64,000 nucleotides of DNA from a virus. Of the stretch, positions 55,849 to 63,842 are shown one piece after another. The stretch lies in the IMG/VR virus record IMGVR_UViG_3300009085_000002, positions 24,966 to 88,965 of that record. One strand, given 5' to 3'. Position numbers and translations under genes: made by a program. The notes beneath the pieces are model-generated. The model did no database searches. It was given only the letters and a program-made list of their open reading frames with translations, and had not been told where the DNA came from. Positions within the stretch are counted from its first letter, which is position 1. The number at the start of each line of letters is the position of its first letter.

Positions 55849-56211
55849 TTATTTTTCCTCTTTTGACAATGAAGACAACTCATCTTCTAAGAATTTAATT
55901 AAATTATTAAAGTTATTAAGCTCTTTTTCAGCTTCAGTAAGCTTATTTTTAGCATTAGTTAAATCCTGGATATATTTATTTCTATCTGAAATAGATTTTC
56001 CATTATTAACTCTGGCTAAAGATAAAGCTTCTTTTGCTTCAATTACTTTATCCTCTTTTCCTATCAAATCTCCTTTCATAGAAGAAATTTGACTAGTTAA
56101 AGCTGAATTAGCTTGTCTCCATACTTTTTGTGCAGTAGCTTCAGCATCATCACCTTTAATAACTGCAATAAACTGTTTTACAAATGAATTCATTACTTTT
56201 GCTGTACTCAT
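55849..56211 (-). CDS. Coiled-coil protein, 120 residues
   Basis: The first 50 residues form a helix (MNSFVKQFIAVIKGDDAEAT, WRQANSALTSQ). Residues 50-118 are a long heptad coiled coil rich in Lys, Glu and Leu. It is followed by its own terminator, which suggests a separately controlled, abundant product. Function unknown. Confidence 0.55.
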   Translation of the reverse strand: MSTAKVMNSFVKQFIAVIKGDDAEATAQKVWRQANSALTSQISSMKGDLIGKEDKVIEAKEALSLARVNNGKSISDRNKYIQDLTNAKNKLTEAEKELNNFNNLIKFLEDELSSLSKEEK

Positions 56212-56228
56212 AATTTAAATTTAAATTG

Positions 56229-58757
56229 TTATTCAATTAATTTATTATTTATTGTTTTTACTGGAATAGGACTTTCTAATAAGAGTGTAGTATCAGAATA
56301 ATCTAATAATTTTAATTCTTTGTTTGGTTTAGTTGGTTCGGCAATGTACATATTAGTAAAAATCTCTGGAATTACTCCTGAAGTATCAACTAAAAAAGGT
56401 TTACCTAATTCAACCACATCTATACCGTACATATCTGCTACTGCGTTATTTATTCTATTTTCTAAACTTTCTTCTAATACATATTTTCTAAACTGTTCAA
56501 AAGTAATTTCTTTAAACTCATAATCAGGCCTATTACTATACACATGACCAGGTTCCTCACCATATTTATGATACATTAGGCTTCTTTCATCTTGATAATA
56601 TGTTTTATAATACTTACATCCATAATTTTCATCAAACCATTTACCTATGATAAAAGCTTCTTCTTTATCTTTAGGTTTAATACACCATTTTTCTGGTAGA
56701 ATAAAAGAATCTTTCATTTCTGTTTCTATCATTTTATGATACTCTTCTATAGCTTTACTACAAAATGTACCATTGGTCATGCTCATAACTATTTTATGGT
56801 CACATTTAAAATTAATTTTTTTTATAATAGAATCTTCGCAAAATTTACATATTTCTTCATCTTTATTAGAAATATCTTTTGATTTATCTACTTTCTCTAA
56901 TACAAAATGAGGAAAAGTAAAGTGTTCTAATTCAACACCAATATCAGCTAAATCTTTTTTTACCTCCTGTACTAATCCTATATATAAATCCATTTTAGGG
57001 ATCCATTCCATCTTCCATCCCCTTTCACCATATTTTGCTTTTCTTAATATTTTAACTTTATCTCCAGGTTTATATCTAACATCTAAAGGATAAGTATCAT
57101 CTTCTTTTCTATCTTCAGTAACTATTTCTGCCCATTTACCATCTTTATATATGGTAGGATTTGAACACGTACGACTATCACATTTAATTCCATTAGATGA
57201 ATATACAACAGAATTGTTTGAATCAAAATTCCAAAATACTTCTTTATCTGCTTCAGAGTATGGAATAACTTCTCTTATTATTCCTACTTCCTCCTTGTTA
57301 ATAGACTTAAACTTAATTCCTATAGTATACTTATCATGAGCATATTTTAATAAAGCTTCTTTAACTTCTTCTTCAGAAGCTTCAATAGAATCATTTCTTA
57401 TACCTAATTTACTTCCCCATTTTCCTGCCCAAAGACCATATCCATAGTATTCATTTCCATTTCTATAAGTAGAATATATATAACTATTATTTAACTTATT
57501 ATCCTTGTACCACTTACTAATTTCAAATTTAGTTTCTTTATTTTCTTTCATATAGCCATTTTCTTTACACCAGTCTTCGTAAGACATAATTTCATAGTTA
57601 TTTTTATTATACCAATCAAAACAATCAAAGGCTTTATCCACTAATGAAATTACTGAATTTTCTTTATATCTATCCCAACGACCTGTTGCCCAATAATATC
57701 CTAAATTTTTAGTTACAAAATCCCACTCTTCTTGAGTTTTTACATGAACTGCTTTAAGTTTATTTGTTGTAGTTTCAGAATTTTGTTTAGGTTCATCTTT
57801 AGATAATAATTCTTCTGAGAATTCCTTAGCTTCTTTTAAAGTTGCAAACCATTTAATTCCTTCAGTTTTTTCTGTACTTTCGCTAATTGCGAAATTCATA
57901 GAATAGTTTTGTTCACATTGTATATAAGGAGTAGTATAAGTATCATTAATAATTATGTAAGGTTTTCCTTTAATTAAGGGTTCTAATCTTGTTAATAATC
58001 TGTCTTGTAAAGGAACTATATAACTACCAACACTCCATTTTTCAATAAGCATATTATCTTTTTTAGCTCCTATCTTTAATACTCCATTATCATCAAATAA
58101 ATCTAAGAGATTTAGTGAAATAAATTTATTCTGTTCTACACAAGTGTTTAACCATTTCTTTTCTTCTAGAGTTGCTAATCTGTCTGGCTTAGAATTATAA
58201 TCTGCCATAGCTGCTTTTTTTAAAAAAAACTCATGTCCAGGTGATATTGCTATATTATTACATTTATAAGGATTAGGGGATACATAATCAAATATCCATC
58301 CATCTCTATAATAAATTTCTCCTATAACTAATTTAATTGAAGTTAGAAATTTATCTGGGTGTCCTTCTGGTAAATACTGCTGTATTTCTGATAAATCTTC
58401 TAATAATACCGGCTTCCAATCAAGACCAATCCAATCATGTATTTTAACATAGTATCCGATATATATTCTTTCATCATAATAAAATCTATTATTCCAAGGT
58501 TGTGCTGCTGTTGAACATTTACCATAGTAGGAGCCAGCATACTTATACCATCTTCCAGGTATAAACTTATTAAATTGCTTATCATACTCTTCTTTAGTAG
58601 ATTCTACAAAAGCACCCACTTCATCTCTAAATAAGTCTTCCCATATATAAATATCATCAAATTCACAACAAACAGGTTTATCTTTATCTATATCATATAT
58701 TTTATCTTTACAATTAAACCCTACACAGGATTCTATACATTTTACGTATTTTTTCAT
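56229..58757 (-). CDS. Large protein with repeated SH3-like WYK modules, unknown
   Basis: The protein has 842 residues and is built of related units of about 90-130 residues. Recurrent elements include FIPGRWYKYAG, FEISKWYKDN, GKPYIIINDT and KPGDKVKILRKAKYGERGW; the latter resembles SH3-like or KOW-like barrels. Cys are common near the N-terminus (KCIESCVGFNCKDK). There is no signal peptide or membrane helix. Large modular proteins of this sort are found in Bacteroidetes phages with unknown function. It might be a host-takeover protein or a binder of several partners. Confidence 0.5.
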   Translation of the reverse strand: MKKYVKCIESCVGFNCKDKIYDIDKDKPVCCEFDDIYIWEDLFRDEVGAFVESTKEEYDKQFNKFIPGRWYKYAGSYYGKCSTAAQPWNNRFYYDERIYIGYYVKIHDWIGLDWKPVLLEDLSEIQQYLPEGHPDKFLTSIKLVIGEIYYRDGWIFDYVSPNPYKCNNIAISPGHEFFLKKAAMADYNSKPDRLATLEEKKWLNTCVEQNKFISLNLLDLFDDNGVLKIGAKKDNMLIEKWSVGSYIVPLQDRLLTRLEPLIKGKPYIIINDTYTTPYIQCEQNYSMNFAISESTEKTEGIKWFATLKEAKEFSEELLSKDEPKQNSETTTNKLKAVHVKTQEEWDFVTKNLGYYWATGRWDRYKENSVISLVDKAFDCFDWYNKNNYEIMSYEDWCKENGYMKENKETKFEISKWYKDNKLNNSYIYSTYRNGNEYYGYGLWAGKWGSKLGIRNDSIEASEEEVKEALLKYAHDKYTIGIKFKSINKEEVGIIREVIPYSEADKEVFWNFDSNNSVVYSSNGIKCDSRTCSNPTIYKDGKWAEIVTEDRKEDDTYPLDVRYKPGDKVKILRKAKYGERGWKMEWIPKMDLYIGLVQEVKKDLADIGVELEHFTFPHFVLEKVDKSKDISNKDEEICKFCEDSIIKKINFKCDHKIVMSMTNGTFCSKAIEEYHKMIETEMKDSFILPEKWCIKPKDKEEAFIIGKWFDENYGCKYYKTYYQDERSLMYHKYGEEPGHVYSNRPDYEFKEITFEQFRKYVLEESLENRINNAVADMYGIDVVELGKPFLVDTSGVIPEIFTNMYIAEPTKPNKELKLLDYSDTTLLLESPIPVKTINNKLIE

Positions 58758-58776
58758 ATTTTTATTTAAGATTTAA

Positions 58777-58808
58777 GAAAGCTCTAATAACTTAATACTA
58801 GAGCTTTC
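58777..58808 (-). terminator. Intrinsic terminator upstream of the 842-residue gene
   Basis: GAAAGCTCTA / TAGAGCTTTC form a 10-bp stem with a 12-base loop, 36 bases after the stop of the 58-residue gene, followed in the minus-strand sense by a T/A-rich tract. It separates the small-gene cluster from the long gene. Confidence 0.7.
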
Positions 58809-58843
58809 ATTATTAACCAAAATAATTAAACCGCTATGAAAAT

Positions 58844-59020
58844 CTATTCAGGTTTAATTCTTAATGAGCTATAAATATCTGCATCTAACAGATTATTCAT
58901 CTTGTTTAAACAACTTAGAGGATTATTATCTTCATACATAACCTCAAATCTATTCTTTTCATTAATTATTGTACTTGAAAAGAAATATTTATCTAAGAAT
59001 TTATCTTTTATAATATACAT
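58844..59020 (-). CDS. Small hypothetical protein, 58 residues
   Basis: The ATG at 59020 gives 58 codons to a TAG. The product begins MYIIKDKFLDKYFFSSTIIN and contains YEDNNPLSCLNKMNNLLDAD. It lies one base after the stop of the 40-residue gene. The use of TAG as a stop is further evidence of the standard code. Function unknown. Confidence 0.6.
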   Translation of the reverse strand: MYIIKDKFLDKYFFSSTIINEKNRFEVMYEDNNPLSCLNKMNNLLDADIYSSLRIKPE

Positions 59021-59021
59021 A

Positions 59022-59144
59022 TTACGTATACTTTAAGAATTGCAGATCTTCTGGCTTTAGTACAATGCCATATTCTTTCTTAATATCCCTAAAAGCCTTT
59101 TGTTTAGATTTTGGATATAATGTATCTTTCTTTTTATTTTTCAT
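59022..59144 (-). CDS. Small basic protein, 40 residues
   Basis: The ATG at 59144 overlaps the upstream stop by four bases (ATGA) and the frame ends with TAA. The product starts MKNKKKDTLYPKSKQKAFRD and is basic and helical. The overlap is the best evidence for it. Function unknown. Confidence 0.55.
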   Translation of the reverse strand: MKNKKKDTLYPKSKQKAFRDIKKEYGIVLKPEDLQFLKYT

Positions 59145-59566
59145 CTTAAGAAAGTTTTAGTTATAGTATATCCTTTTTCTGTAAGATCTAAAATGATATT
59201 TGATGTATCATCCTTATAGCATTTAAAGCTATGAGTAGTTTTAAAGTCTTTAAGACCTTGTGTATTTTTAACATGTACAATTAATTTTACTCTTTGAATA
59301 GAGTCCTCAGAATAAGTAGATAAATATACCTTATCTTCGTAGAAAGAATTTGCTTTAAGAACCTTTAATTCTTTTATTTCTTCTTCAGTTCTTTTTTCTT
59401 TCTTTATAAGAACTATATCTCCTTTTTGAGTTAGTTCCTCTGTTCTTAATGGTCCATATTTTCTAACTGTTCCACAAATAGTGTATGTACGAGGTTCCTT
59501 AGTATGTTTCCATACATTTTTTATGACCTCATTAATTAGTTCTTGGTGATTTCTGTTATATTCCAT
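59141..59566 (-). CDS. Hypothetical protein, 141 residues
   Basis: It begins MEYNRNHQELINEVIKNVWK and continues with TICGTVRKYGPLRTEELTQK, then a Lys/Glu-rich stretch and a beta-rich C-terminal part. The middle suggests a small nucleic-acid-binding or toxin-neutralising domain, but nothing is specific. It lies just downstream of the tRNA-like element. Confidence 0.5.
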   Translation of the reverse strand: MEYNRNHQELINEVIKNVWKHTKEPRTYTICGTVRKYGPLRTEELTQKGDIVLIKKEKRTEEEIKELKVLKANSFYEDKVYLSTYSEDSIQRVKLIVHVKNTQGLKDFKTTHSFKCYKDDTSNIILDLTEKGYTITKTFLR

Positions 59567-59606
59567 TTCTCCGAAAAGTTTAAATGTTTATAAATAAGAA
59601 AATTAG

Positions 59607-59691
59607 CTCCAATCCTAGGATTTGAACCTAGCCTTTTATTATTTTAAGTACCAGTTTAATTCTAAATACTCAGTATATGAACTTGATTGGA
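59607..59691 (-). tRNA. tRNA-like element, possible degenerate tRNA-Thr(GGT)
   Basis: The 85-base minus-strand sequence has a perfect 7-bp acceptor stem (TCCAATC / GATTGGA), discriminator G, and a perfect T arm (CTAGG TTCAAAT CCTAG). The best anticodon arm is TTAAA-CTGGTAC-TTAAA, with one A-A mismatch, which would give anticodon GGT (Thr). The D region can form only GTTC/GAAT with an unusually long loop and no GG, and 11 bases precede the T stem. It may be a decayed tRNA or a tRNA-like processing signal. Confidence 0.5.
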
Positions 59692-59701
59692 GTATAAGTT
59701 G

Positions 59702-59989
59702 TTAAAGATCATCAAATTCTTTTTCTTTAAAATTTTTATGTTCTTCAAATTTGTCTACTACAAAGTTAATAAATTCTATATATTTTGAATTTATATTTTT
59801 TATAGAAATATCAGAAAGTAATTCTTTATTTAAAATATTAGCAGGACTTCCTCCTATAGTAATAATTAAATTATTATTAGGATCAGAAGATATTTTAATT
59901 TCTTCATTTTCCAATGCAGATATTTTATTTTCTAAATTTTCAATAGAATTTCTTAATTCTAAAGCTCTTATAAATTCTTTTTCTTTCAT
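59702..59989 (-). CDS. Coiled-coil protein, 95 residues
   Basis: Residues 1-35 form a coiled coil (LELRNSIENLENKISALENE), followed by a strand region with NNLIITIGGSPANIL and a charged C-terminus ending FDDL. It sits 10 bases upstream of the tRNA-like element. Function unknown. Confidence 0.5.
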   Translation of the reverse strand: MKEKEFIRALELRNSIENLENKISALENEEIKISSDPNNNLIITIGGSPANILNKELLSDISIKNINSKYIEFINFVVDKFEEHKNFKEKEFDDL

Positions 59990-60000
59990 AACAGTTATAT

Positions 60001-60507
60001 TTAGTTGGTTAGTACAATATTATTTATATCAAAGTTTTTAGTATACGGAAATACAAAGAATAATTTAACACAAGTTATACTAGGATCTATATAAATAGTT
60101 GTATCTATACATCCTTTCTTATTTAGTAATTCACATGTACTTAACATAATACCTTTGTTAGATACAAAATGTGTATAAGCTAAACTATTTTGTCCCAAAT
60201 CATAATTAAAAGATAATCTAAAACTTCCATTATTAATTATGTAGTTACTATTTATACTAATACATTCGTGTTCATGACCACAATAACCATGAATAGAATG
60301 AGTAATAGAATTATATATCAAGGTATCTATAACTACTCCACTTGGTAATATATATTGAGTAAATTCTGTTATAGTATCTGTTGTTCCTTCTGGATACTTA
60401 ATAGTATGTATAGGAGATTTTTCAGGCACTAAATCTTTATTTATATCTTCTTTTTTACAAGAGAATAAAAATAAAGAAAATAAAGTTATTAAAATTATAT
60501 TTTTCAT
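60001..60507 (-). CDS. Lipoprotein, 168 residues
   Basis: The signal peptide ends in a lipobox-type sequence (MKNIILITLFSLFLFSCKKE), so Cys17 should be lipidated. The Lys-Glu-Asp that follow resemble the export signal of Bacteroidetes surface lipoproteins. The mature part is beta-rich. A phage lipoprotein on the cell surface might block adsorption of other phages (superinfection exclusion) or change the envelope; this is inference. Confidence 0.65.
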   Translation of the reverse strand: MKNIILITLFSLFLFSCKKEDINKDLVPEKSPIHTIKYPEGTTDTITEFTQYILPSGVVIDTLIYNSITHSIHGYCGHEHECISINSNYIINNGSFRLSFNYDLGQNSLAYTHFVSNKGIMLSTCELLNKKGCIDTTIYIDPSITCVKLFFVFPYTKNFDINNIVLTN

Positions 60508-60514
60508 TGCTTGT

Positions 60515-60874
60515 TTATTTAATTATTTTTAAAATTTCATACAAACCTTCTTCTAATGCTTCTTCGTAACTATTAAATTTGTATATATTTTGTCCAATTT
60601 CAAAACATCCAGACTCATCTACTTGATTTTCTAAATTAACTCCACATTGTTTTGATATATTTACATCATACATATGATAATCATATTTTCCGTGACAATC
60701 ACAATAAATCGTTAAGAATATATTATGAGCTTCTCTTATCCATTTTTGAAGCAAAGATTGAGTAGGACAATGTAAAATCATTTCTTTACCTTTTCTAGAA
60801 GCAATAACTATCTTATCAAATCCTTTTTCTTTTGCTAATTTAGCTGTTTTAAATGAAATTAATGTTTCGTGCAT
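60515..60874 (-). CDS. Conserved Bacteroidetes phage protein, CPTQSLLQKWIRE type
   Basis: The protein has 119 residues. The middle CPTQSLLQKWIREAHNIFL and the C-terminal FNSYEEALEEGLYEILKII form a signature I associate with small proteins in phages and elements of gut Bacteroidetes. No function is known. It is followed by the lipoprotein gene after seven bases. Confidence 0.6.
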   Translation of the reverse strand: MHETLISFKTAKLAKEKGFDKIVIASRKGKEMILHCPTQSLLQKWIREAHNIFLTIYCDCHGKYDYHMYDVNISKQCGVNLENQVDESGCFEIGQNIYKFNSYEEALEEGLYEILKIIK

Positions 60875-60885
60875 ATTTAAATATT

Positions 60886-61077
60886 TTAATATTCTAAAAT
60901 AATAGGTTTGTTATTAATGACAATAATATATACTACCATCATAATTAATAGTACAAATTCTACAATAAAAGACACTATAAGTCTAAAATCTAGTGATTTT
61001 TGTTTTAAATATATTAAAAAGTCTATAGTTATATTTAGCAAAATTAGAAGACCAGGTATTAATATTAATACTGTCAT
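60886..61077 (-). CDS. Small membrane protein, 63 residues
   Basis: Two predicted membrane helices (about 3-22 and 33-54) with a short basic loop between (KQKSLDFR). It is one base downstream of another small membrane protein gene, and the pair may form a complex. Function unknown. Confidence 0.5.
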   Translation of the reverse strand: MTVLILIPGLLILLNITIDFLIYLKQKSLDFRLIVSFIVEFVLLIMMVVYIIVINNKPIILEY

Positions 61078-61078
61078 A

Positions 61079-61288
61079 TTATTTTCCTTTCCAAATTACT
61101 ATATCTAATACAGATAAAATATCATCTAGAAAAAAAATAAAGCAAACAGGCCCAAGAATACCATATATAGCAAAATTAGCTATTAAACTACCTATTGTTA
61201 GTCTTTTAATTTTTATTATATCTAGTATAAATCCACAAATTACTCCTATAGAATACCATATTATCATGTAAATCAATAAGTTATTCAT
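61079..61288 (-). CDS. Small membrane protein, 69 residues
   Basis: Two or three hydrophobic segments (about 3-22, 32-55) with a cytoplasmic-type KIKR loop between them. It starts just downstream of the second tRNA-like element and is coupled to the next membrane gene. No family recognised. Confidence 0.5.
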   Translation of the reverse strand: MNNLLIYMIIWYSIGVICGFILDIIKIKRLTIGSLIANFAIYGILGPVCFIFFLDDILSVLDIVIWKGK

Positions 61289-61314
61289 ATTTATTTTATT
61301 TTAGTTTAATAAAA

Positions 61315-61414
61315 TAGAGACTATTGGAGTCGAACCAATCTTTTATTCTAGTTGAATATTGTGCATCAAACTATTAAGATTTTATCTATATAGTCATTCT
61401 ACACTATCATCTCT
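61315..61414 (-). tRNA. Second tRNA-like element, abnormal core
   Basis: The 100-base minus-strand sequence has a perfect T arm (ATTGG TTCGACT CCAAT), then AGTCTCT and A, and a partner acceptor AGAGATG with five Watson-Crick pairs, one T-G and one mismatch. The core is too long for a normal tRNA. It includes a hairpin (ATAGT/ACTAT, D-arm-like) and a bulged stem TAGTTTGA/TCAACTA with a 10-base loop. No anticodon is convincing. As in the first element, AATAAAAG precedes the T stem. Confidence 0.4.
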
Positions 61415-61427
61415 ATTTTAGATTATT

Positions 61428-61625
61428 TTATACTTTTATTTCTTTAATTATCTTAGATTCAGGATTAAGATATACTTGAATAAAATCTTCACAAGCTTTT
61501 GCTGAGTGTAACCAGTTACTAACATCTTTCCAATATTTCCACCATAAAAAAGTATGCTGTCTCTGTACTTTATAGGTACTTAGTGTTAAATCAAGTGGCT
61601 TATTTGCTATAATTCTAAATTTCAT
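61428..61625 (-). CDS. Small basic protein, 65 residues
   Basis: It begins MKFRIIANKPLDLTLSTYKV and contains RQHTFLWWKYWKDVSNWLHS, with several Trp. It lies 14 bases from the tRNA-like element and downstream of a gene-free stretch. Function unknown. Confidence 0.5.
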   Translation of the reverse strand: MKFRIIANKPLDLTLSTYKVQRQHTFLWWKYWKDVSNWLHSAKACEDFIQVYLNPESKIIKEIKV

Positions 61626-61649
61626 AGGTATTTATTATTAAGTTTATTA

Positions 61650-62005
61650 AGTTCTTTGTATGCAATTTGAGTAAATGAAGGCTTAGTTGATAGTTAATAA
61701 GTGAAATTGGTATCATGTCTTCTAGTGTCTTAAAGTGGTGACAGATGGCATGACTTAGCAATAACTAATTATTTTCATTTCAACACTCATTATCACTACC
61801 AATATTCACTTATATTATCAAATAGTTTGTAATCTCCTTTTCGTTTAATAAGCTCGTCTATCAATCTTAATTGATTACAGACTTCTAATTAAACTACAAT
61901 AATACTCACTCTTCCAACTTAATGAATTTAATCTATCACCAAATTCTTATGTGTATGGTGTGAGTTTTAGGATACTTTCAATTATAGTTAAACTAGTTTG
62001 ATAAT
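61650..62005. ncRNA. Gene-free stretch with long-range stems, possible structured RNA
   Basis: No open frame of note crosses these 356 bases, and the base composition is less AT-rich than the flanks. Three nested domains are visible. The first is a 16-bp stem with a one-base bulge (61697-61712 with 61797-61813) that encloses TCATG/CATGA. The second pairs TAGTTT-GTAATC (61823-61834) with GATTAC (61873-61878) and AAACTA (61891-61896). The third pairs ACTCAC (61904) with GTGAGT (61960) around CACCA/TGGTG. Strand is unknown. TTGTATGCAA at 61656-61665 recurs at 62510-62519. Confidence 0.4.
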
Positions 62006-62009
62006 GTTT

Positions 62010-62186
62010 TTATCCTGTATTTATATTAGTCCATATTTCTACTTTTTCATCCTCAATTATAGAAACATCATTACTACAAAAATATCCAGTAGCTCCATAA
62101 TGAGCAGTTAAAGTAATATCTAAATCATCTACTAATAGTTTTAATAGATTTACTTTATCTTCAAATGTTAAATTATCAATATTCAT
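62010..62186 (-). CDS. Small acidic protein, 58 residues
   Basis: The ATG at 62186 opens 58 codons ending in TAA. The product begins MNIDNLTFEDKVNLLKLLVD and contains LTAHYGATGYFCSND, a pattern of a folded small domain. Codon use matches the phage genes, unlike the gene-free stretch next to it. Function unknown. Confidence 0.55.
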   Translation of the reverse strand: MNIDNLTFEDKVNLLKLLVDDLDITLTAHYGATGYFCSNDVSIIEDEKVEIWTNINTG

Positions 62187-62217
62187 ATCTCTAATTATTA
62201 ATTAATAATCACTTAAT

Positions 62218-62454
62218 TTAAATTTTTGTTTCAAGACCTTTTAAGACTAAATAACCTATATTACTAGGCTTATATCTTCTTTCATCTCTTATAAATTCTT
62301 TAAATACTACATTAACTAAAGGTTGCCATTGAGAAGACCATACATGCCCATTATTTTGTTCTTTTAAATAATTATATATCTTAATACAATCCTCAGCATC
62401 CTTTTTATAATCTGTTTTTAGCTGCTTTTCTAATCTTAAAAGTAGTTTTCCCAT
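62218..62454 (-). CDS. Hypothetical protein, 78 residues
   Basis: A helical, basic protein starting MGKLLLRLEKQLKTDYKKDA, with NGHVWSSQWQPLVNVVFKEF in the second half. It is downstream of the hairpin at 62474-62508. No family recognised. Confidence 0.5.
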   Translation of the reverse strand: MGKLLLRLEKQLKTDYKKDAEDCIKIYNYLKEQNNGHVWSSQWQPLVNVVFKEFIRDERRYKPSNIGYLVLKGLETKI

Positions 62455-62473
62455 AGTTTTTAATTTTTTTAAA

Positions 62474-62508
62474 AGAAGAGAGGCTCTTAGTTGAGTTTTC
62501 TCTCTTCT
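62474..62508 (-). terminator. Hairpin terminator at the end of the second gene-free stretch
   Basis: AGAAGAGAG / CTCTCTTCT form a 9-bp stem with a 17-base loop, followed on the minus strand by TTTTAAAAAAATT. It may end the transcript of the gene-free stretch, or act as a leader hairpin for the gene starting at 62454. Confidence 0.6.
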
Positions 62509-62509
62509 A

Positions 62510-62985
62510 TTGTATGCAAATTTAAATCAATATTTCCAGGTGTATCAATAATCTGGACTGCACAATTAGTTATAATTCATCTTCTTTATTACTCATAGAG
62601 TGTTTTGTTATAACCATATGATCAAATATTTCTATTTGAAAGGCTAAATAATTTCGATTGGATTAAGCCAATTCTACTTCAACTGCAAATTACATAGCTG
62701 CCAATACAAACAGATAGAGGTCTAATACTTTCAACAAATGTATTTCTTTTCGAGTTGTTACCTTGTTATAATATATTATTACCATATCAATTAAATACTT
62801 CATATTCCTTACTACCAAAGAGTAAGATCCATAATTAATTGACTTAGGCATAAATATGAAAAGAACGATTAATGAAACTAATTTGGCTCTGTTACTACTC
62901 AAGTATACTATTGTAGAATTAGTTTATTCGTGTCTCTACCCATCATTAATTGTTCTAATAATTAATCTAAGGTGTATTATTTTAC
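62510..62985. ncRNA. Second gene-free stretch with 13-bp closing stem, possible structured RNA
   Basis: I see no convincing gene in these 476 bases. Paired elements are: GAACGATTAATGA (62863-62875) with TCATTAATTGTTC (62943-62955), 13 bp with one G-U; inside it AACTAATT (62876) with AATTAGTT (62917); a separate TCAATTAA (62787) / TTAATTGA (62835) stem that encloses CTTACT/AGTAAG; TCAAATA/TATTTGA near 62621; CCAG/CTGG near 62537. Such stems in both gene-free stretches, near tRNA-like elements, suggest a large phage RNA. Strand is unknown. Confidence 0.4.
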
Positions 62986-62988
62986 TTA

Positions 62989-63225
62989 TTATTCTAATAT
63001 AGATTTACTACAAGTTTCTCTCCAGTCAGGCCATGTTTCTCTACATTCTGGTTGATAATTTTCAAGAGTATTACCTCTAAATCCATTATTATATGCATTA
63101 GCAACCAATTTATCTGCTTCTGATTTCTTTTGAACATGATAAATTTGCCAAATCATTCCACCCTTATGGTTACGAATCATTAAAGTTTTAGGATACTTAT
63201 TATTCTTTGTTAGGTCTGTATACAT
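62989..63225 (-). CDS. Hypothetical protein, 78 residues
   Basis: It begins MYTDLTKNNKYPKTLMIRNH and contains KKSEADKLVANAYNNGFRGN and a Cys/Trp-rich end (PECRETWPDWRETC). Small proteins of this sort are found in Bacteroidetes phages, but no function is known. It is the first gene upstream of the second gene-free stretch. Confidence 0.5.
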   Translation of the reverse strand: MYTDLTKNNKYPKTLMIRNHKGGMIWQIYHVQKKSEADKLVANAYNNGFRGNTLENYQPECRETWPDWRETCSKSILE

Positions 63226-63250
63226 ATTTTTATATTTGTAAATAATTAAT

Positions 63251-63421
63251 TTAAGATATATTATGTATCTTTATTTCTTCTTTTGTCATAGGCACTACTA
63301 AATATTCAAACTTATTTTTATCTCTAAAGTCTATACATTCTTTATGTGTACCTGTATGCACTATGTTATCTTTAGTAAAATCACTATCTATTACTAAATC
63401 TATTACTTTATAGGTTTTCAT
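63251..63421 (-). CDS. Small hypothetical protein, 56 residues
   Basis: The ATG at 63421 gives 56 codons ending in TAA at 63251. The product begins MKTYKVIDLVIDSDFTKDNI and ends in KEEIKIHNIS, with phage-like codon use. It is 23 bases downstream of the next gene. Function unknown. Confidence 0.55.
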   Translation of the reverse strand: MKTYKVIDLVIDSDFTKDNIVHTGTHKECIDFRDKNKFEYLVVPMTKEEIKIHNIS

Positions 63422-63444
63422 AGCATTTAAATTTTAATTATTTA

Positions 63445-63831
63445 TTAATCTGAAAAATCTTTTATAATTTCCAAATATTTTAGTTTATTTGATGCTAAAG
63501 ATTTATAACTCTCACCCCTAAAATTAAATGACCCCTCATAATATTTAGATCCTTTAGGTATTACACATTTTACTAATGTAACTAATTTATCTTTAGCCAT
63601 ATAACAAGCATCTTTTTTATACTTCATTGAGTGTAATCCTTCATTAATAAGGCCTTTAGTAAATAGTAGTTGTATTTTTATAAGTTTGGATCTATAAGTT
63701 TTACCTATTTTTATTATCTTATGTCGGTAATAAGTTAAATAAGCTTGATTAACTTTTATTATATACTTATAAACCACTATATCTTTTTTTGCAATTAGGG
63801 GTTCTTTTGTTGTCAAATTCTCTAAGCACAT
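63445..63831 (-). CDS. Conserved phage protein, 128 residues
   Basis: It begins MCLENLTTKEPLIAKKDIVVYK and contains NEGLHSMKYKKDACYMA, then KCVIPKGSKYYEGSFNFRGE and SYKSLASNKLKYLEII. The order (AKKDIVVYK, EGxHS, CxIPKGSxYY, SyxSxxLxy) is a small-protein pattern I have seen in Bacteroidetes phages. No enzyme motif is visible. Confidence 0.55.
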   Translation of the reverse strand: MCLENLTTKEPLIAKKDIVVYKYIIKVNQAYLTYYRHKIIKIGKTYRSKLIKIQLLFTKGLINEGLHSMKYKKDACYMAKDKLVTLVKCVIPKGSKYYEGSFNFRGESYKSLASNKLKYLEIIKDFSD

Positions 63832-63842
63832 ATTATTTTAAA

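Noticed and set aside
57130-57190. T-loop-like GGATTTGAACA pattern suggesting a tRNA
   Set aside because: No acceptor stem pairs around it, and it lies in the middle of the 842-residue coding frame.
62690-62902. A 70-codon open frame on the minus strand within the second gene-free stretch
   Set aside because: Its codon use and residue mix (GTTACAACA-type codons, Met/Leu-rich random look) differ from phage genes, and it overlaps paired arms of the structured region. I treat it as chance.
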